Positions 17,700 through 26,549 are shown, counted from the first letter of the stretch. The stretch is DNA of 64,000 nt from CBDAPE01 sp965198325 (GCA_965198325.1 CBDAPE010000017.1:372001-436000); one strand, 5' to 3'. Program-made: numbers and translations. Notes: generated by a model from the sequence alone, not told the origin.

Positions 17700-18554
17700 A
17701 TGACCACGTTCTACGAATTTCAACAGCAGTTCCCAGACGACGAAGCGTGCTTGAAGCGTATCATGGTAGAGCGCTACGGCGGAACGGAGCTGGACTGCCC
17801 GAAGTGCGGCACGCACGGCAAATTCTATCGCATGACACGCGAGCGCGCCTATGTGTGCCAGCACTGCAAACACCAGTTGCATCCGACCGTGGGCACGATA
17901 ATGGAGCGCTCGCGCACGCCGCTTCACAAGTGGTTCTATGCGATGCACTTGTTCTCCAATTCCCGGCACGGCGTGGCCGCGATGGAACTGCAACGCGAGC
18001 TTGGCGTGACGTACAAGACCGCATGGCGCATGGCGCACGAAATCCGCAAGTACATGGCCGATACGGACGGCGAGACGCCGCTGGGCGGGATCGTCGAGGT
18101 CGATGAGACCTACGTTGGCGGGAAGCGGTCGGGCGGGAAGCGCGGACGCGGGGCTCCCGGCAAGACGGTCGTGTTCGGGATGTTGGAACGCGACGGCGAT
18201 GTAATGACGAAGGTTGTTCCGGACGTTCGCAAAAAGACGCTGCATCCGATCATCAAAGAGAACGTCGATCATGGCAGCACGGTCAACAGCGACGAGCTGG
18301 CGTCCTATAACGGACTGGACAAGGCCGGGTTCGAACACGAGACGGTCAACCATGGAGCCGGGGAATATGTGGACGGCGATTGCCACGTCAACGGCCTTGA
18401 GGGGTTTTGGTCGCGCCTGAAGCTGTCGATCCGTGGGACTCACGTTCACGTTTCGAAGAAGCACCTTCAGAAGTACGTGAAGGAGTTTGAGTACCGCTAC
18501 AACAGGCGGAAGCAGCCCGAACGGATTTTCGGCGATCTGGTGGCGAGCCTTTAG
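17700..18554 (+). CDS. IS1595-family transposase, intact
   Basis: A 284-residue transposase with an N-terminal zinc ribbon (CPKCG and CQHC, about residues 36-61), a helical region (GVAAMELQRELGVTYKTAWRMAHEIR), and the catalytic core: VDETYVGGK (Asp), NSDELASY (Asp) and HVNGLEGFWS with the last catalytic position. Length and motif order are normal and the frame is unbroken. GGAGGT stands just before the ATG. It moves the element bounded at 17639 and 19174. Confidence 0.95.
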   Translation: MTTFYEFQQQFPDDEACLKRIMVERYGGTELDCPKCGTHGKFYRMTRERAYVCQHCKHQLHPTVGTIMERSRTPLHKWFYAMHLFSNSRHGVAAMELQRELGVTYKTAWRMAHEIRKYMADTDGETPLGGIVEVDETYVGGKRSGGKRGRGAPGKTVVFGMLERDGDVMTKVVPDVRKKTLHPIIKENVDHGSTVNSDELASYNGLDKAGFEHETVNHGAGEYVDGDCHVNGLEGFWSRLKLSIRGTHVHVSKKHLQKYVKEFEYRYNRRKQPERIFGDLVASL

Positions 18555-18603
18555 TTAGGACGGCGCGGAGAAGGGTGTCAAATCGCGTCATCGAAGACAT
18601 CCA

Positions 18604-18819
18604 TCACTCCTGTTTTTTCGCAGCCACAAGGTCGTTAGTTCGAGCGTCCCGCGCCATCATCATTAGAAACGTACTCCACGCGACAATGGTCGGACGATTT
18701 TCTTGCAAATTGTCAATCATGGGTATTGGTCGCGGTGTCTTTATGCCCAAGCTCGAAAGGCATTCCTCCAATTCTACAAGTCGCGCAATATAGATGAGCG
18801 CTTCCCTGGGCTTGGTTTC
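18604..18819 (-). CDS. Possible second passenger frame of the IS1595 element
   Basis: This minus-strand frame is open from 18819 to a TGA at 18604 and reads EALIYIARLVELEECLSSLGIKT and later NRPTIVAWSTFLMMMARDA, ending LVAAKKQE. It overlaps the end of the passenger gene at 18774 in another frame. It has no ATG before the overlap; a TTG is at 18771. It may be a separate gene started within the overlap, or the continuation of the upstream passenger after a frameshift or programmed shift. No family is recognised. Confidence 0.35.
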   Translation of the reverse strand, partial: ETKPREALIYIARLVELEECLSSLGIKTPRPIPMIDNLQENRPTIVAWSTFLMMMARDARTNDLVAAKKQE

Positions 18820-19127
18820 TCATCCAATATGGATGCTATTTCGTCCCGTCGCTCCACAATTTCTTGATATAGATCCCCAAACGCTTGGGGTTTGGAGGCG
18901 AGGAGATTGGACACCCATTTCCATTTCGATATCCAATTCCAACAGAGGCCGAATAGAGCTAATGTTCCAAACGCGATCAGGAAGACGCTTGCGGCCTCGA
19001 TGAAGAAGGGATCGATTAGCTGCCCATCAAACATTACTTCGGCTCCACCCCATCGAATTTCGATGAAACCGAAGCATCCAAAGAGCTGACACGCGCCGGT
19101 CGCGGCACGAAGTAAACCAATCTGCAT
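18774..19127 (-). CDS. Passenger gene in the IS1595 element: predicted small membrane protein
   Basis: A 117-residue frame on the minus strand starts 24 bases inside the right inverted repeat. It has one clear hydrophobic segment (AASVFLIAFGTLALFGLCWNWI, about residues 46-67), then a basic turn (SKWKW) and an acidic, helical C-terminus (LYQEIVERRDEIASILDEK). I recognise no family. Being within the terminal repeats and convergent with the transposase, it is cargo of the element. IS1595 members are known to carry passenger genes; this one's role is unknown. Confidence 0.6.
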   Translation of the reverse strand: MQIGLLRAATGACQLFGCFGFIEIRWGGAEVMFDGQLIDPFFIEAASVFLIAFGTLALFGLCWNWISKWKWVSNLLASKPQAFGDLYQEIVERRDEIASILDEKPSPGKRSSILRDL

Positions 19128-19182
19128 CCGGCCATCATGCCGATCCCTACTGTTGCGTCAAGGGGATAATCGCGAAATTAAT

Positions 19183-19768
19183 TGAGCGTCCCACAGCCAG
19201 CTAGCCGTTATGAGCCTCGTTATCAATAACCAGGGCCCCCGGCTGATGCTCATGCAGGCATCCACGGGGCCAGGAAGTGGCTTTTACTAAGGCGACATTG
19301 CCTAGTTCGAGGATAGCCCGATTCTAAATTCCATCCGCGACGAACCACGCTTTTCTGCGTTCGTCGAATAGGTCAAGGCTACCAACGCCCAAATGCTGGC
19401 GGAATTTGCAGCTGATCTCACGCTCGAAGACACCAAGGACGAAAATTAAAGGCCTAACAGGTGTCCGCTTGTGATTCAGTGGGCGCTCAGGGGACCCGAC
19501 CTCAATGTCCGCTCCTAGCTAGAAGCAGAAGTGACGGAAGTTCCGCTGGAAGCCTGCTTTCAGGCATTTAGCGGACATCGGTGCGGTAGGCTATCATCTA
19601 ACTACGGCGTCATTTATGAGTGCATGACTTGGCGCCTTATCCGTTCAGCTTTACGAAAATCAAAGCCAAGCGACGTTCGCGCGCCAAGTCGACTTTCGCC
19701 GGATTAGCAGCGGTGCGGCCATCGCGGGCTCGGGAAATCCAAGTGATTCCACCTCATCGGATTTTGCT
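19183..19768. other. Gene-poor stretch with short coding relics
   Basis: No intact gene is visible. Around 19330-19445 one plus-strand frame reads IRDEPRFSAFVE, a stop, then a second run ending LTLEDTKDEN before TAA. This pattern recalls the decayed C-terminus of a TPR or cyclase-type protein, but the match is weak. Around 19460-19590 there are several TCCGCT/AGCGGA motifs and a short hairpin, like a fragment of an interspersed repeat. Confidence 0.35.
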
Positions 19769-20680
19769 CTAGCAAACGATCAAAGTGCTCCACGCGCCCT
19801 GCCGGATGCGGAAGTCCAGCGTGAGCCCGCTCGCCCGATAGGCCGCGAGCACGCCCGCTTCCTGGCGAACCAGCAGGCCGGAGAGGATCGCCCGGTCGCC
19901 GGATGCTAGGTGCCGGGCGAGGTGCGGAGCCATTCGCCGCAAGGGCCGGGCCAGGATGTTGGCGCAGATCACGTCGAACGGGCCCGCCGCCGCCACGGTG
20001 CGTTTGCCGAACCCGTCCGCCGTCAGACTCCGGATGAGCGGCGCGACGCCGTTGGCCCGGCCATTGGCCGCCCCTGTGGCCACGGCAAGGGGATCGATGT
20101 CGACCGCCAGGGTCGGCGCCCGCCATAATTTCGCGCACGCGATGGCGAGCACGCCCGAGCCCGAGCCCATGTCGAGACAGGCCCGGGGCCGCATCCCGCG
20201 GCCAAGCCGGTCGAGCGCCAGCAGACAGCCGGTCGTCGATTCGTGATGGCCGGTGCCGAACGCGAGGCCGGCGTCGATCCGGATGGCAAGGCGCACGCCC
20301 GGCGGCCTGGCGGCGTGGGAGCCGTGGATACCGAAGCGGCCCGCCCGGACCGGCTCGAACCCCTTCTCGACCTCGGCTAGCCAGTCGATCCGTGGCACCG
20401 GCTCGATGGTGAGGCTCGGTGCCGCAAGGCCCTGCTCATCCGCGACCGTCGCGAAGGCTTTTTCGATGGCGGCCCGGTCGGGCCTCTCCAGCGTCAGGGC
20501 TTCGACCTGGAAGAGCGTGTCGGGCCCCGGCTCGAGCGCGCCATTGGCCGTAACCTCGAAGATCGAGAGCGCGGTGCCGAGCGGCTCGAAGACGGCTTCT
20601 ATCGCGGGCAGCGCGCGGTGGGGGGCCGTGACGGCGATGCGCCAGAAGGGCGGGTCTTGCCGGTCAGGCGGGCTCGACAA
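19769..20680 (-). CDS. prmA: Ribosomal protein L11 methyltransferase PrmA
   Basis: A 303-residue SAM-dependent methyltransferase. It has the PrmA signature DAGLAFGTGHHESTTGCL, the SAM-binding loop LDMGSGSGVLAIA, the acidic residue of VDIDPLA, and NILARPL in place of the usual catalytic NPPY-type motif, as is normal for PrmA. It trimethylates ribosomal protein L11. It overlaps the end of the upstream helicase gene by 17 bases on the same strand, suggesting a shared transcript. The length is normal. Confidence 0.94.
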   Translation of the reverse strand: MSSPPDRQDPPFWRIAVTAPHRALPAIEAVFEPLGTALSIFEVTANGALEPGPDTLFQVEALTLERPDRAAIEKAFATVADEQGLAAPSLTIEPVPRIDWLAEVEKGFEPVRAGRFGIHGSHAARPPGVRLAIRIDAGLAFGTGHHESTTGCLLALDRLGRGMRPRACLDMGSGSGVLAIACAKLWRAPTLAVDIDPLAVATGAANGRANGVAPLIRSLTADGFGKRTVAAAGPFDVICANILARPLRRMAPHLARHLASGDRAILSGLLVRQEAGVLAAYRASGLTLDFRIRQGAWSTLIVC

Positions 20681-22958
20681 AGCTGTCGATCACCTTCTTG
20701 CGCCCGGCCTTCTCGAACTCGATCTCGAGCTTGTTGCCGTCGACCGAGAGGATCTTGCCGTAGCCGAACTTCTGGTGGAACACGCGCAGGCCGACGGGCA
20801 GGGCCCGTTCGGGTTCGTCGCGGCGCGCCACCTGGTAGCTCTCGCCCTCGAGCGTCCGTCCGGCGCGCTTGCGCGCGTGCGGCCCCGTCGCCGCCAGCCC
20901 GTCGAACATCGAACCGCCGGCGCTTCCCCTGCCGCGCGCCGTGGGCCCCCCGGCGGGAAAGCCGTCCGCCGCGCGATGCTCGACATGTTCGCCCGGCAGC
21001 TCGTCGATGAAGCGGGACGGCATGTTCGAAAGCCATTGGTTGTGGATCAGCCGGTTGGCCGCCCACAGAATATGAGCGTTTTTGGCCGCCCGGGTCAGAC
21101 CGACATAGGCGAGCCGTCGTTCCTCCTCGAGCCCGGCGGCGCCCGCCTCGTCGAGATGCAGCGGATGGGGAAAGACGCCTTCCTCCCAGCCCGGCAGGAA
21201 CACCGTGTCGAACTCCAGCCCCTTGGCGGCGTGAAGCGTCATGATGTTGACCATGTCCTCGTCCCGGTTCTCCGCCAGCTCCATGACGAGGCTGACATGT
21301 TCGAGAAACGCGTCGAGCGTATCGAATTCCTCGAGTGCTAGGATCAGCTCCTTGAGGTTCTCCAGCCGGCCCGGTGCCTGGACCGACTTGTTCCGCTGCC
21401 ACATCTCGGTATAGCCCGATTCGTCGAGCACGATCTCGACCACCTCCGGGTGCGGCCGGTCCCCGAGCAGGACCCGCCAGCGCTCGAAATCCGCCATCAG
21501 GCCGGCCAGCGCGCTTCGCGCCGCGGGCCTCAGCTCGTCGGTCTCGACCACCAGAGCTGCGGCCGCGCCCAGCGCGAGGCCCTGGCTTCGCGCCGTCCGG
21601 TGGATCACCTGCAGCGACGCGTCGCCCAGGCCCCGCTTGGGCAGGTTGACGATGCGCTCGAAAGCGAGCCCGTCGTCGGGCTGGACGAGCATCCGGATAT
21701 AGGCGACGGCGTCGCGAATCTCCTGGCGTTCGTAGAAGCGCAACCCCCCGATGACCCGGTAGGGCAGGCCGATCTCGAGGAACCGCTCCTCGAAGGCCCG
21801 GGTCTGGTGACTCGCGCGCACCAGAATCGCGATTTCGCGCAGCGGATGCGTTTTTCGCTGCAGTGCCTCGATCGCTTCGCTCACATGGCGGGCTTCTTCC
21901 TTGCCGTCCCACAGGCCGGTGACGGTGATCTTCTCGCCGGCCTCGTCTTCGGTCCACAGGGTTTTGCCGAGCCGCCCTTCGTTTTTGTCGATCAGGCCCG
22001 AGGCGGCGCCCAGGATATGCCCTGTCGAGCGGTAATTGCGTTCGAGCCGGATCACCGCGGCGCCGGGAAAGTCGGTCTCGAAGCGCAGGATGTTGGCGAC
22101 CTCCGCACCCCGCCAGCCATAGATCGACTGGTCGTCATCGCCCACGCAGCACAGGTTCTGGCGCCCCTGGGCGAGCAGGCGAAGCCAGAGATATTGCGCG
22201 ACGTTGGCGTCCTGATATTCGTCGACCAGGATGTAGTGGAACCGATTCCGATATTCCTCCAGAACCTCGTGGTGCTCCGTGAACAGCATCAGGTTATGGA
22301 GCAGCAGGTCGCCGAAATCGGCGGTGTTCAGCGTCTGTTGGCGCTCCTGGTAGTCGCGGTAGAGGTCGAGCACCTTGCCTGCTGCGAATTCGGTGTCGGC
22401 CTCCGCGATCGCTTTCTCGGGCGTAAGCCCCCGGTCCTTCCAGCGCTGGATCAGGGTCGAGAGCGCGCGCGCCGGCCAGCGCTTTTCGTCCACGTTGTGC
22501 GCGGCCAGCACCTGTTTGAGCAGGCGGACCTGGTCGTCCATGTCGATGATCGTGAAGTTCGGCTTGAGTCCGACCAGTTCGGCGTGTCCGCGCAGGATCC
22601 GTGCCGCCATCGCATGGAAGGTGCCGAGCCACATGCCCTCGATTGCATGGCCGGTCAGCCGCTCGACCCGATCGGCCATTTCGCGGGCCGCCTTGTTGGT
22701 GAAGGTCACCGCGAGGATCTGGCTGGGCCAGGCGGCGCCGGTGGCCAGGATATGGGCGAGCCGGGTGGTCAGCACCCGGGTCTTGCCGGTTCCCGCACCG
22801 GCCAGCACCAGAACCGGCCCGTCCAGGGTCTCGACGGCGGCGCGCTGCTCGGGGTTGAGCCGCTCCAGACGATCGAACCGTTCCGGCGTCGTGCGCGCGG
22901 CGTCGGCGGACGCCGGAGCCGGCTCGTCGAGCTGGCTGAGATCGAACGGGTCGCTCAT
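20664..22958 (-). CDS. uvrD: UvrD/PcrA-type superfamily 1 DNA helicase
   Basis: A 764-residue helicase with motif I GAGTGKTR, Ia AVTFTNKAAREM, motif II LVDEYQD, motif III CVGDDDQSIYGWRGA, motif IV IRLERNYRST, motif V TLHAAKGLEFDTVF and motif VI EEERRLAYVGLTRA. The C-terminal tail has VFHQKFGYGKIL, the Tudor-like RNA polymerase contact typical of PcrA/UvrD. It unwinds DNA 3' to 5' in excision and mismatch repair. I chose the ATG at 22958 (MSDPFD); a further in-frame start lies ten codons upstream. It is followed by prmA with an overlap. Confidence 0.95.
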   Translation of the reverse strand: MSDPFDLSQLDEPAPASADAARTTPERFDRLERLNPEQRAAVETLDGPVLVLAGAGTGKTRVLTTRLAHILATGAAWPSQILAVTFTNKAAREMADRVERLTGHAIEGMWLGTFHAMAARILRGHAELVGLKPNFTIIDMDDQVRLLKQVLAAHNVDEKRWPARALSTLIQRWKDRGLTPEKAIAEADTEFAAGKVLDLYRDYQERQQTLNTADFGDLLLHNLMLFTEHHEVLEEYRNRFHYILVDEYQDANVAQYLWLRLLAQGRQNLCCVGDDDQSIYGWRGAEVANILRFETDFPGAAVIRLERNYRSTGHILGAASGLIDKNEGRLGKTLWTEDEAGEKITVTGLWDGKEEARHVSEAIEALQRKTHPLREIAILVRASHQTRAFEERFLEIGLPYRVIGGLRFYERQEIRDAVAYIRMLVQPDDGLAFERIVNLPKRGLGDASLQVIHRTARSQGLALGAAAALVVETDELRPAARSALAGLMADFERWRVLLGDRPHPEVVEIVLDESGYTEMWQRNKSVQAPGRLENLKELILALEEFDTLDAFLEHVSLVMELAENRDEDMVNIMTLHAAKGLEFDTVFLPGWEEGVFPHPLHLDEAGAAGLEEERRLAYVGLTRAAKNAHILWAANRLIHNQWLSNMPSRFIDELPGEHVEHRAADGFPAGGPTARGRGSAGGSMFDGLAATGPHARKRAGRTLEGESYQVARRDEPERALPVGLRVFHQKFGYGKILSVDGNKLEIEFEKAGRKKVIDSFVEPA

Positions 22959-23024
22959 CGCATCACGGCTCTTGTAGGGTCCTCGCACGCTCGGCTCTTG
23001 CCCGGTTTCCCGCCGGGCGCCGCT

Positions 23025-23540
23025 CTAATTGCACTGGCCGATCGAGCCTTCGCCACAGATCCGCGCGCCGTCGATCCAGATCGCGCCGCTCAAATCCGCG
23101 CTGAGGAAGTCCGCGGCGTCGGTGCGCGCACCGGTAAAATCCGAATCCCGCAGGATCGCCTTGTAGAAGCGTGCCTGACGCAGGTCGGCATTGCGAAACG
23201 ATGCGCCCGTCAGGTTGGCGCGGGTGAAATCTGCGTTGAGCAGCCGGGCGTCGTCGAAGATGACCGCAACGAGTGTCGCGCCGTAAAAACCGGCGCGCCG
23301 CGCGTCGGCGCCGGTCAGGTCGCTGTCGGAGAGGTTCGCATTGGCGAGGCTTGCGCCCTTGAGCTTGGCGTTGGTCAGATCGGCCCCGTGGAAATCCCGC
23401 TCGTTGAGCACGCAGCGTTCCCACTCGACGTCCGGCCCTGCCATGTCGGAACAGGAGGCCTGCGCCGACGGCGCGGCCAACAGGCCGCTCAAGCTCAGCC
23501 CGGCCGCAACCAGGAATACCGCCAGAAGCTTTATGACCAT
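23025..23540 (-). CDS. Exported pentapeptide-repeat protein
   Basis: A 171-residue precursor with a Sec signal peptide (about residues 1-28, ending PSAQA), followed by tandem pentapeptide repeats of the A(D/N)LXX type: GADLTNAKLKGASLANANLSDSDL and onward to about residue 155. Such repeats form a right-handed square helix. Four Cys are present in the mature protein (SCSDM, ERCVL, RICGE and near the end GQCN), which could form disulfides in the periplasm. The function is unknown. It is about 65 bases before the helicase gene start and on the same strand. Confidence 0.88.
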   Translation of the reverse strand: MVIKLLAVFLVAAGLSLSGLLAAPSAQASCSDMAGPDVEWERCVLNERDFHGADLTNAKLKGASLANANLSDSDLTGADARRAGFYGATLVAVIFDDARLLNADFTRANLTGASFRNADLRQARFYKAILRDSDFTGARTDAADFLSADLSGAIWIDGARICGEGSIGQCN

Positions 23541-23648
23541 GTCCTAGATGTAGCAAGCACAAGCGTCCGCGCAAAGGCGAATCTGGACAATGGCCGAATC
23601 TGTCTGGCCCCGCGGCGGCGTCTGGGGCGTCGTTCCAGCGGGGTCGCG

Positions 23649-24800
23649 TCAGTCGCCGCAGCCCGGCCTGCCCTCGCCGTGCACTGTATAGAGCGCCGTC
23701 ATTCCAGCCGTGATGTGGTCGTTGACATGGCAATGGAACATCCAGATGCCCGGCGCATCCGGCCGCATATCGACGACCCGCGTGCTCGCGGACATGAGCT
23801 CGATTACATCGACACGCCGGCCATAGAGGAGTCCTGTATTGCCGTGCCAGTGGGGCGAATGCAGGTCGACTTCCGTGCCAAGCGCGAAGGTATACCAGCG
23901 CACCCGCTCGCAGCGGTTCATGGCGAGGCCGTCCAGGTTCGCATAAACCCGGCCATTGATGGCATGCATCAGGTTGCCTTCGACGAAGTCCTCATCCTCC
24001 GGATCGACCGCCGGTCCCTCGATGAAACGCCCGATGTTGTCGTCCAGGTACCAGCTGACGTTCTCGTCGAATACCGTAAACAGGGTCACGAGTTCGCGGT
24101 CGACGTCCGCCGGCTTACCATCGGGCCCGGCCTCGCCCGCGGCGGTCACGACGATAACGCCGACCAGCCCGGCGTTGGTATCGCGCGGCTCGTCGACATG
24201 GCCGTGATAGAGCCAGGCTACCGAGCTGGGATCGCTGGGCCCCGGCCCGGCGCGTTCCGGCACCTCCCAGACATAAGTGTAGTCCCCGCCGGGCGGTACG
24301 CCGTCGTCGAGCTTTTCGTCGCCCGCGGTGCCGTCGGCATAGGGCGTACCCTCGTTCGCCTTGTCGTAGAACACCCCGTGGGGGTGCACCGTGTTCGGCC
24401 GCGATGCGTTATTGCGGAACACGACGCGGATAGTATCGCCGACCTCGGCGTGGATCACCGGCCCGAGCAGGTCGAGATGCTCCCAGGCCTCGTCCCGGGC
24501 CTTGAGGGCGGTAAAGGTTTCATGGGCGTATTCCCGGTAGATCACCTTGCGGTAGACCCGGCCGATTTGCCCGTCGCCATTCTCCACGAAGACCGCTTGG
24601 TCCGCTGTGAAGGTTTGGTCCATCATCCGGTCGTAGCCTGCGGGCGCGTAGTCCCAGTCGACCTCCTCGGCCGCGATGTAATGCGTCCGTTCCGCGGCAC
24701 GGGCCGCCTCGGGTTGACACGTCACGGCAAACGATCCGAGCGCCAGGGCCATGCCAAGCAGGGTGAGGGGGTTCGCGTTCCAGGGGCGTGTCATGGGCAT
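23649..24800 (-). CDS. Periplasmic multicopper oxidase (two-domain type)
   Basis: A 383-residue precursor with a signal peptide (about residues 1-35) and paired copper-binding blocks. HPHGVFYDK and WLYHGHVDE lie in the first cupredoxin domain; HSPHWHGN and FHCHVNDHITAGM lie in the second, where HCH plus the downstream His and Met form the type 1 and trinuclear sites. The length fits two-domain oxidases rather than three-domain laccases. Likely substrates are ferrous or cuprous ions (inference). A Fur-box-like sequence about 100 bases upstream suggests iron control and thus a ferroxidase role. Confidence 0.88.
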   Translation of the reverse strand: MPMTRPWNANPLTLLGMALALGSFAVTCQPEAARAAERTHYIAAEEVDWDYAPAGYDRMMDQTFTADQAVFVENGDGQIGRVYRKVIYREYAHETFTALKARDEAWEHLDLLGPVIHAEVGDTIRVVFRNNASRPNTVHPHGVFYDKANEGTPYADGTAGDEKLDDGVPPGGDYTYVWEVPERAGPGPSDPSSVAWLYHGHVDEPRDTNAGLVGVIVVTAAGEAGPDGKPADVDRELVTLFTVFDENVSWYLDDNIGRFIEGPAVDPEDEDFVEGNLMHAINGRVYANLDGLAMNRCERVRWYTFALGTEVDLHSPHWHGNTGLLYGRRVDVIELMSASTRVVDMRPDAPGIWMFHCHVNDHITAGMTALYTVHGEGRPGCGD

Positions 24801-24900
24801 CCATCCTATTATTGCGGGGCAGCGTGCCCGGAGGGGGTCGGCTCGGGGGGTTCGGTCCGCGCATTAATCGGTCCGCCGTTGGCCAGCCTCGATCGCCGGG

Positions 24901-24926
24901 TTATCATTATGCGAATGATTATTATT
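24901..24926 (-). promoter_or_regulatory. Fur-box-like operator upstream of the multicopper oxidase
   Basis: The minus strand reads AATAATAATCATTCGCATAA and on into TGATAA. It contains ATCATT (24903-24908) and AATGAT (24914-24919) as an inverted repeat with a five-base spacer, and resembles the classical GATAATGATAATCATTATC Fur consensus. It lies 101-126 bases before the oxidase start and just after the carbonic anhydrase stop, so the oxidase is the only sensible target. Confidence 0.65.
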
Positions 24927-24958
24927 GTCAAGTACTCGGCGGCGCAGGAGTGTTGCGG

Positions 24959-25600
24959 TCAACTGACCGGTTCGAACGCTCCACTCGCGAGGTCGAGCGC
25001 CTGAAGCGCGCCCGTCGCGATATCGAAGTAGGCCCCGTGCAGCGACAACTTTCCGGCGGCGAGCCGTTCCTTGACGCAGGGAAAGCTCGTCAGATTGTCC
25101 AGGGATAAACGGATGCCCGCATGCTCCAATGCCTGTTGGCGCGCCGCGGCGTCGGTCCCGTCGCCCGCAGCGCGTGGCGCGGCCGGCCGGGCATCGTCGA
25201 GGATCGAGAGCCAGCGCGCGACGAAGCTCTCCGTTCCGGTCCGTGTGTGCTGCCCGTCGAGGTACGCCCCGATGCCGCCGCAGCGCGCGTGTCCCATGAC
25301 GACGACGTGCTCGACTTCGAGGCCCGTGACGGCGAATTCGAGCGCCGCGCTGGTGCCGTGGAAATCGCCGGGAGGCTCGCAGGGCGGCACCAGGTTGGCG
25401 ACGTTGCGCACGACGAACAGCGCGCCGGGCTTGGCGGAGAATATGCTCGCGGGGTCGGCGCGGCTGTCGCAGCAGGCGACGATCATGACGCGCGGCGACT
25501 GGCCGGCTTCAGCCAGCACGCGGTAGAGCGCCGCCTGCTCGGGCCAGGTGCCGTTCAGGAATTCGCGGTAGCCCGCGACGAGCTCGGGGATGTCTCGCAT
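24959..25600 (-). CDS. Beta-class carbonic anhydrase
   Basis: A 213-residue enzyme with the zinc-binding motifs ACCDSRADP (Cys, with the Asp-Arg dyad) and HARCGG (His-x2-Cys), plus VVRNVANLVPP. It interconverts carbon dioxide and bicarbonate. I chose the ATG at 25600 (MRDIPEL), which gives the normal family length and lies seven bases after the thioesterase stop, so the two are probably one transcript. Confidence 0.94.
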   Translation of the reverse strand: MRDIPELVAGYREFLNGTWPEQAALYRVLAEAGQSPRVMIVACCDSRADPASIFSAKPGALFVVRNVANLVPPCEPPGDFHGTSAALEFAVTGLEVEHVVVMGHARCGGIGAYLDGQHTRTGTESFVARWLSILDDARPAAPRAAGDGTDAAARQQALEHAGIRLSLDNLTSFPCVKERLAAGKLSLHGAYFDIATGALQALDLASGAFEPVS

Positions 25601-25607
25601 GCCGCTC

Positions 25608-26093
25608 TCAGTCCTCGCGCTTGAGGCCCAGCAGGCGCTCGAACGTCGCGGGGCGCGGCAGGTCCTCGTGGGCGATCTGCGTGCGCCCGAGGGCGACCAG
25701 CACGTCGTCGGGAAACGGCGTCGAGCGGCGGGAGGCGAGGTTGACATGGATCGAGACCGCTTCCATCCGTGCCACCACCCAGCCTTCCGAGCCATGCTCC
25801 ATCTGGTGCCAGTAGTGCATGCGTTTTTCGTCGAAGTCGATCAGGTGGGTCTTTATGCGGACCGGCTGATCGACGGTCACCTCCTGGTGGAACTGGGTGC
25901 GGGTTTCGAGCTGGAAGACCGAGCAGTTGGTCTGGTCGATATAATCGAAGCTGACGCCCAGATAATCGAACAAGGCATCGACCGCATGATCGAACACGAG
26001 GCCATAATAGCCCACGTTCATATGGCCGTTCACATCGATCCATTCCGGGCGGATGGTCTCGCGGTGAACGTCGAAGGGCGCAGGGATAATCAT
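25608..26093 (-). CDS. Hotdog-fold acyl-CoA thioesterase family protein
   Basis: A 161-residue single-domain protein with the 4-hydroxybenzoyl-CoA-thioesterase-like pattern: IDVNGHMNVGYYGLVFDHAVD near residue 18, then FQLETRTQFHQEV and later RMHYWHQMEH. The Asp-x-x-(Gly-His)-Met-Asn segment at the start of the central helix is the usual active-site region. It probably hydrolyses an acyl-CoA. It is transcribed with the carbonic anhydrase gene, seven bases downstream. Confidence 0.85.
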   Translation of the reverse strand: MIIPAPFDVHRETIRPEWIDVNGHMNVGYYGLVFDHAVDALFDYLGVSFDYIDQTNCSVFQLETRTQFHQEVTVDQPVRIKTHLIDFDEKRMHYWHQMEHGSEGWVVARMEAVSIHVNLASRRSTPFPDDVLVALGRTQIAHEDLPRPATFERLLGLKRED

Positions 26094-26174
26094 GGCGTCG
26101 TCATCGGTCGCACCGTCGGAGGGGCGGGAGGAGCGGTCGGGATGCCCGGGTGCGGGCCGCCGGCGTCGGGGGGC

Positions 26175-26381
26175 TCAGCCGACCTTGGGCGGATCGTCGG
26201 ACGGTCCGGACTCGAGCCGCTTGGTGTCGAGGTCGGCTTGCCTCTGTTCCACCTTGCGCCGGGCGTTCGCGCGGTCTTCCTTGGACAGCCCATGGCTTGC
26301 ACGGTTCTTGGCGGCGCGTTCGGCCTTTTCGGCCTTCTCGCGTTTTTTCCGGTACTGGTTGAGATTGATGATCTCGCCCAT
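26175..26381 (-). CDS. DUF4169-family small basic protein
   Basis: A 68-residue protein opening MGEIINLNQYRKKREKAEKAERAAKNR and ASHGLSKEDR, the signature of DUF4169, found mainly in Alphaproteobacteria. It is one long, highly charged helix, with about half its residues Lys, Arg, Glu or Asp. In related genomes it commonly lies near fumarase, SspB and the ribbon-helix-helix protein, as here. Its function is unknown. Confidence 0.85.
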   Translation of the reverse strand: MGEIINLNQYRKKREKAEKAERAAKNRASHGLSKEDRANARRKVEQRQADLDTKRLESGPSDDPPKVG

Positions 26382-26549
26382 GGGCTCGTCGTGCCTCCCA
26401 GCGGCATTAACTCTGGCATTGGAAGGCCCTGCGGGTCAACCCGCTAGGCGCACTTCTTGGTGCCCCGTGAGCATGTCCTCTCGCGAGGCGGGGTCTCGGG
26501 GGGTCGAGTGCAAGGACGCTGCGCTGGACCGCCTGAGCGGCTGAGCGGT

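Larger units (their letters stand above)
17639..19174 (+). mobile_element. Complete IS1595-family insertion sequence with passenger DNA
   Basis: The ends are perfect 24-bp inverted repeats (17639-17662 and 19151-19174) beginning CGCGATTATCCCC. They are flanked by an exact 8-bp direct repeat, AAATTAAT, at 17631-17638 and 19175-19182. Eight-base duplications are usual for IS1595 elements. The 1536-bp unit holds an intact transposase on the plus strand and a second gene on the minus strand that is not a transposase. Perfect ends and target duplication indicate a recent insertion, placed just upstream of the Tat-protein gene. Confidence 0.95.

Noticed and set aside
21450..25004. Very long 1184-residue plus-strand frame
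   Set aside because: It is the antisense shadow of uvrD, the pentapeptide gene and the oxidase gene; it has no family motifs and high-GC DNA often gives such frames.
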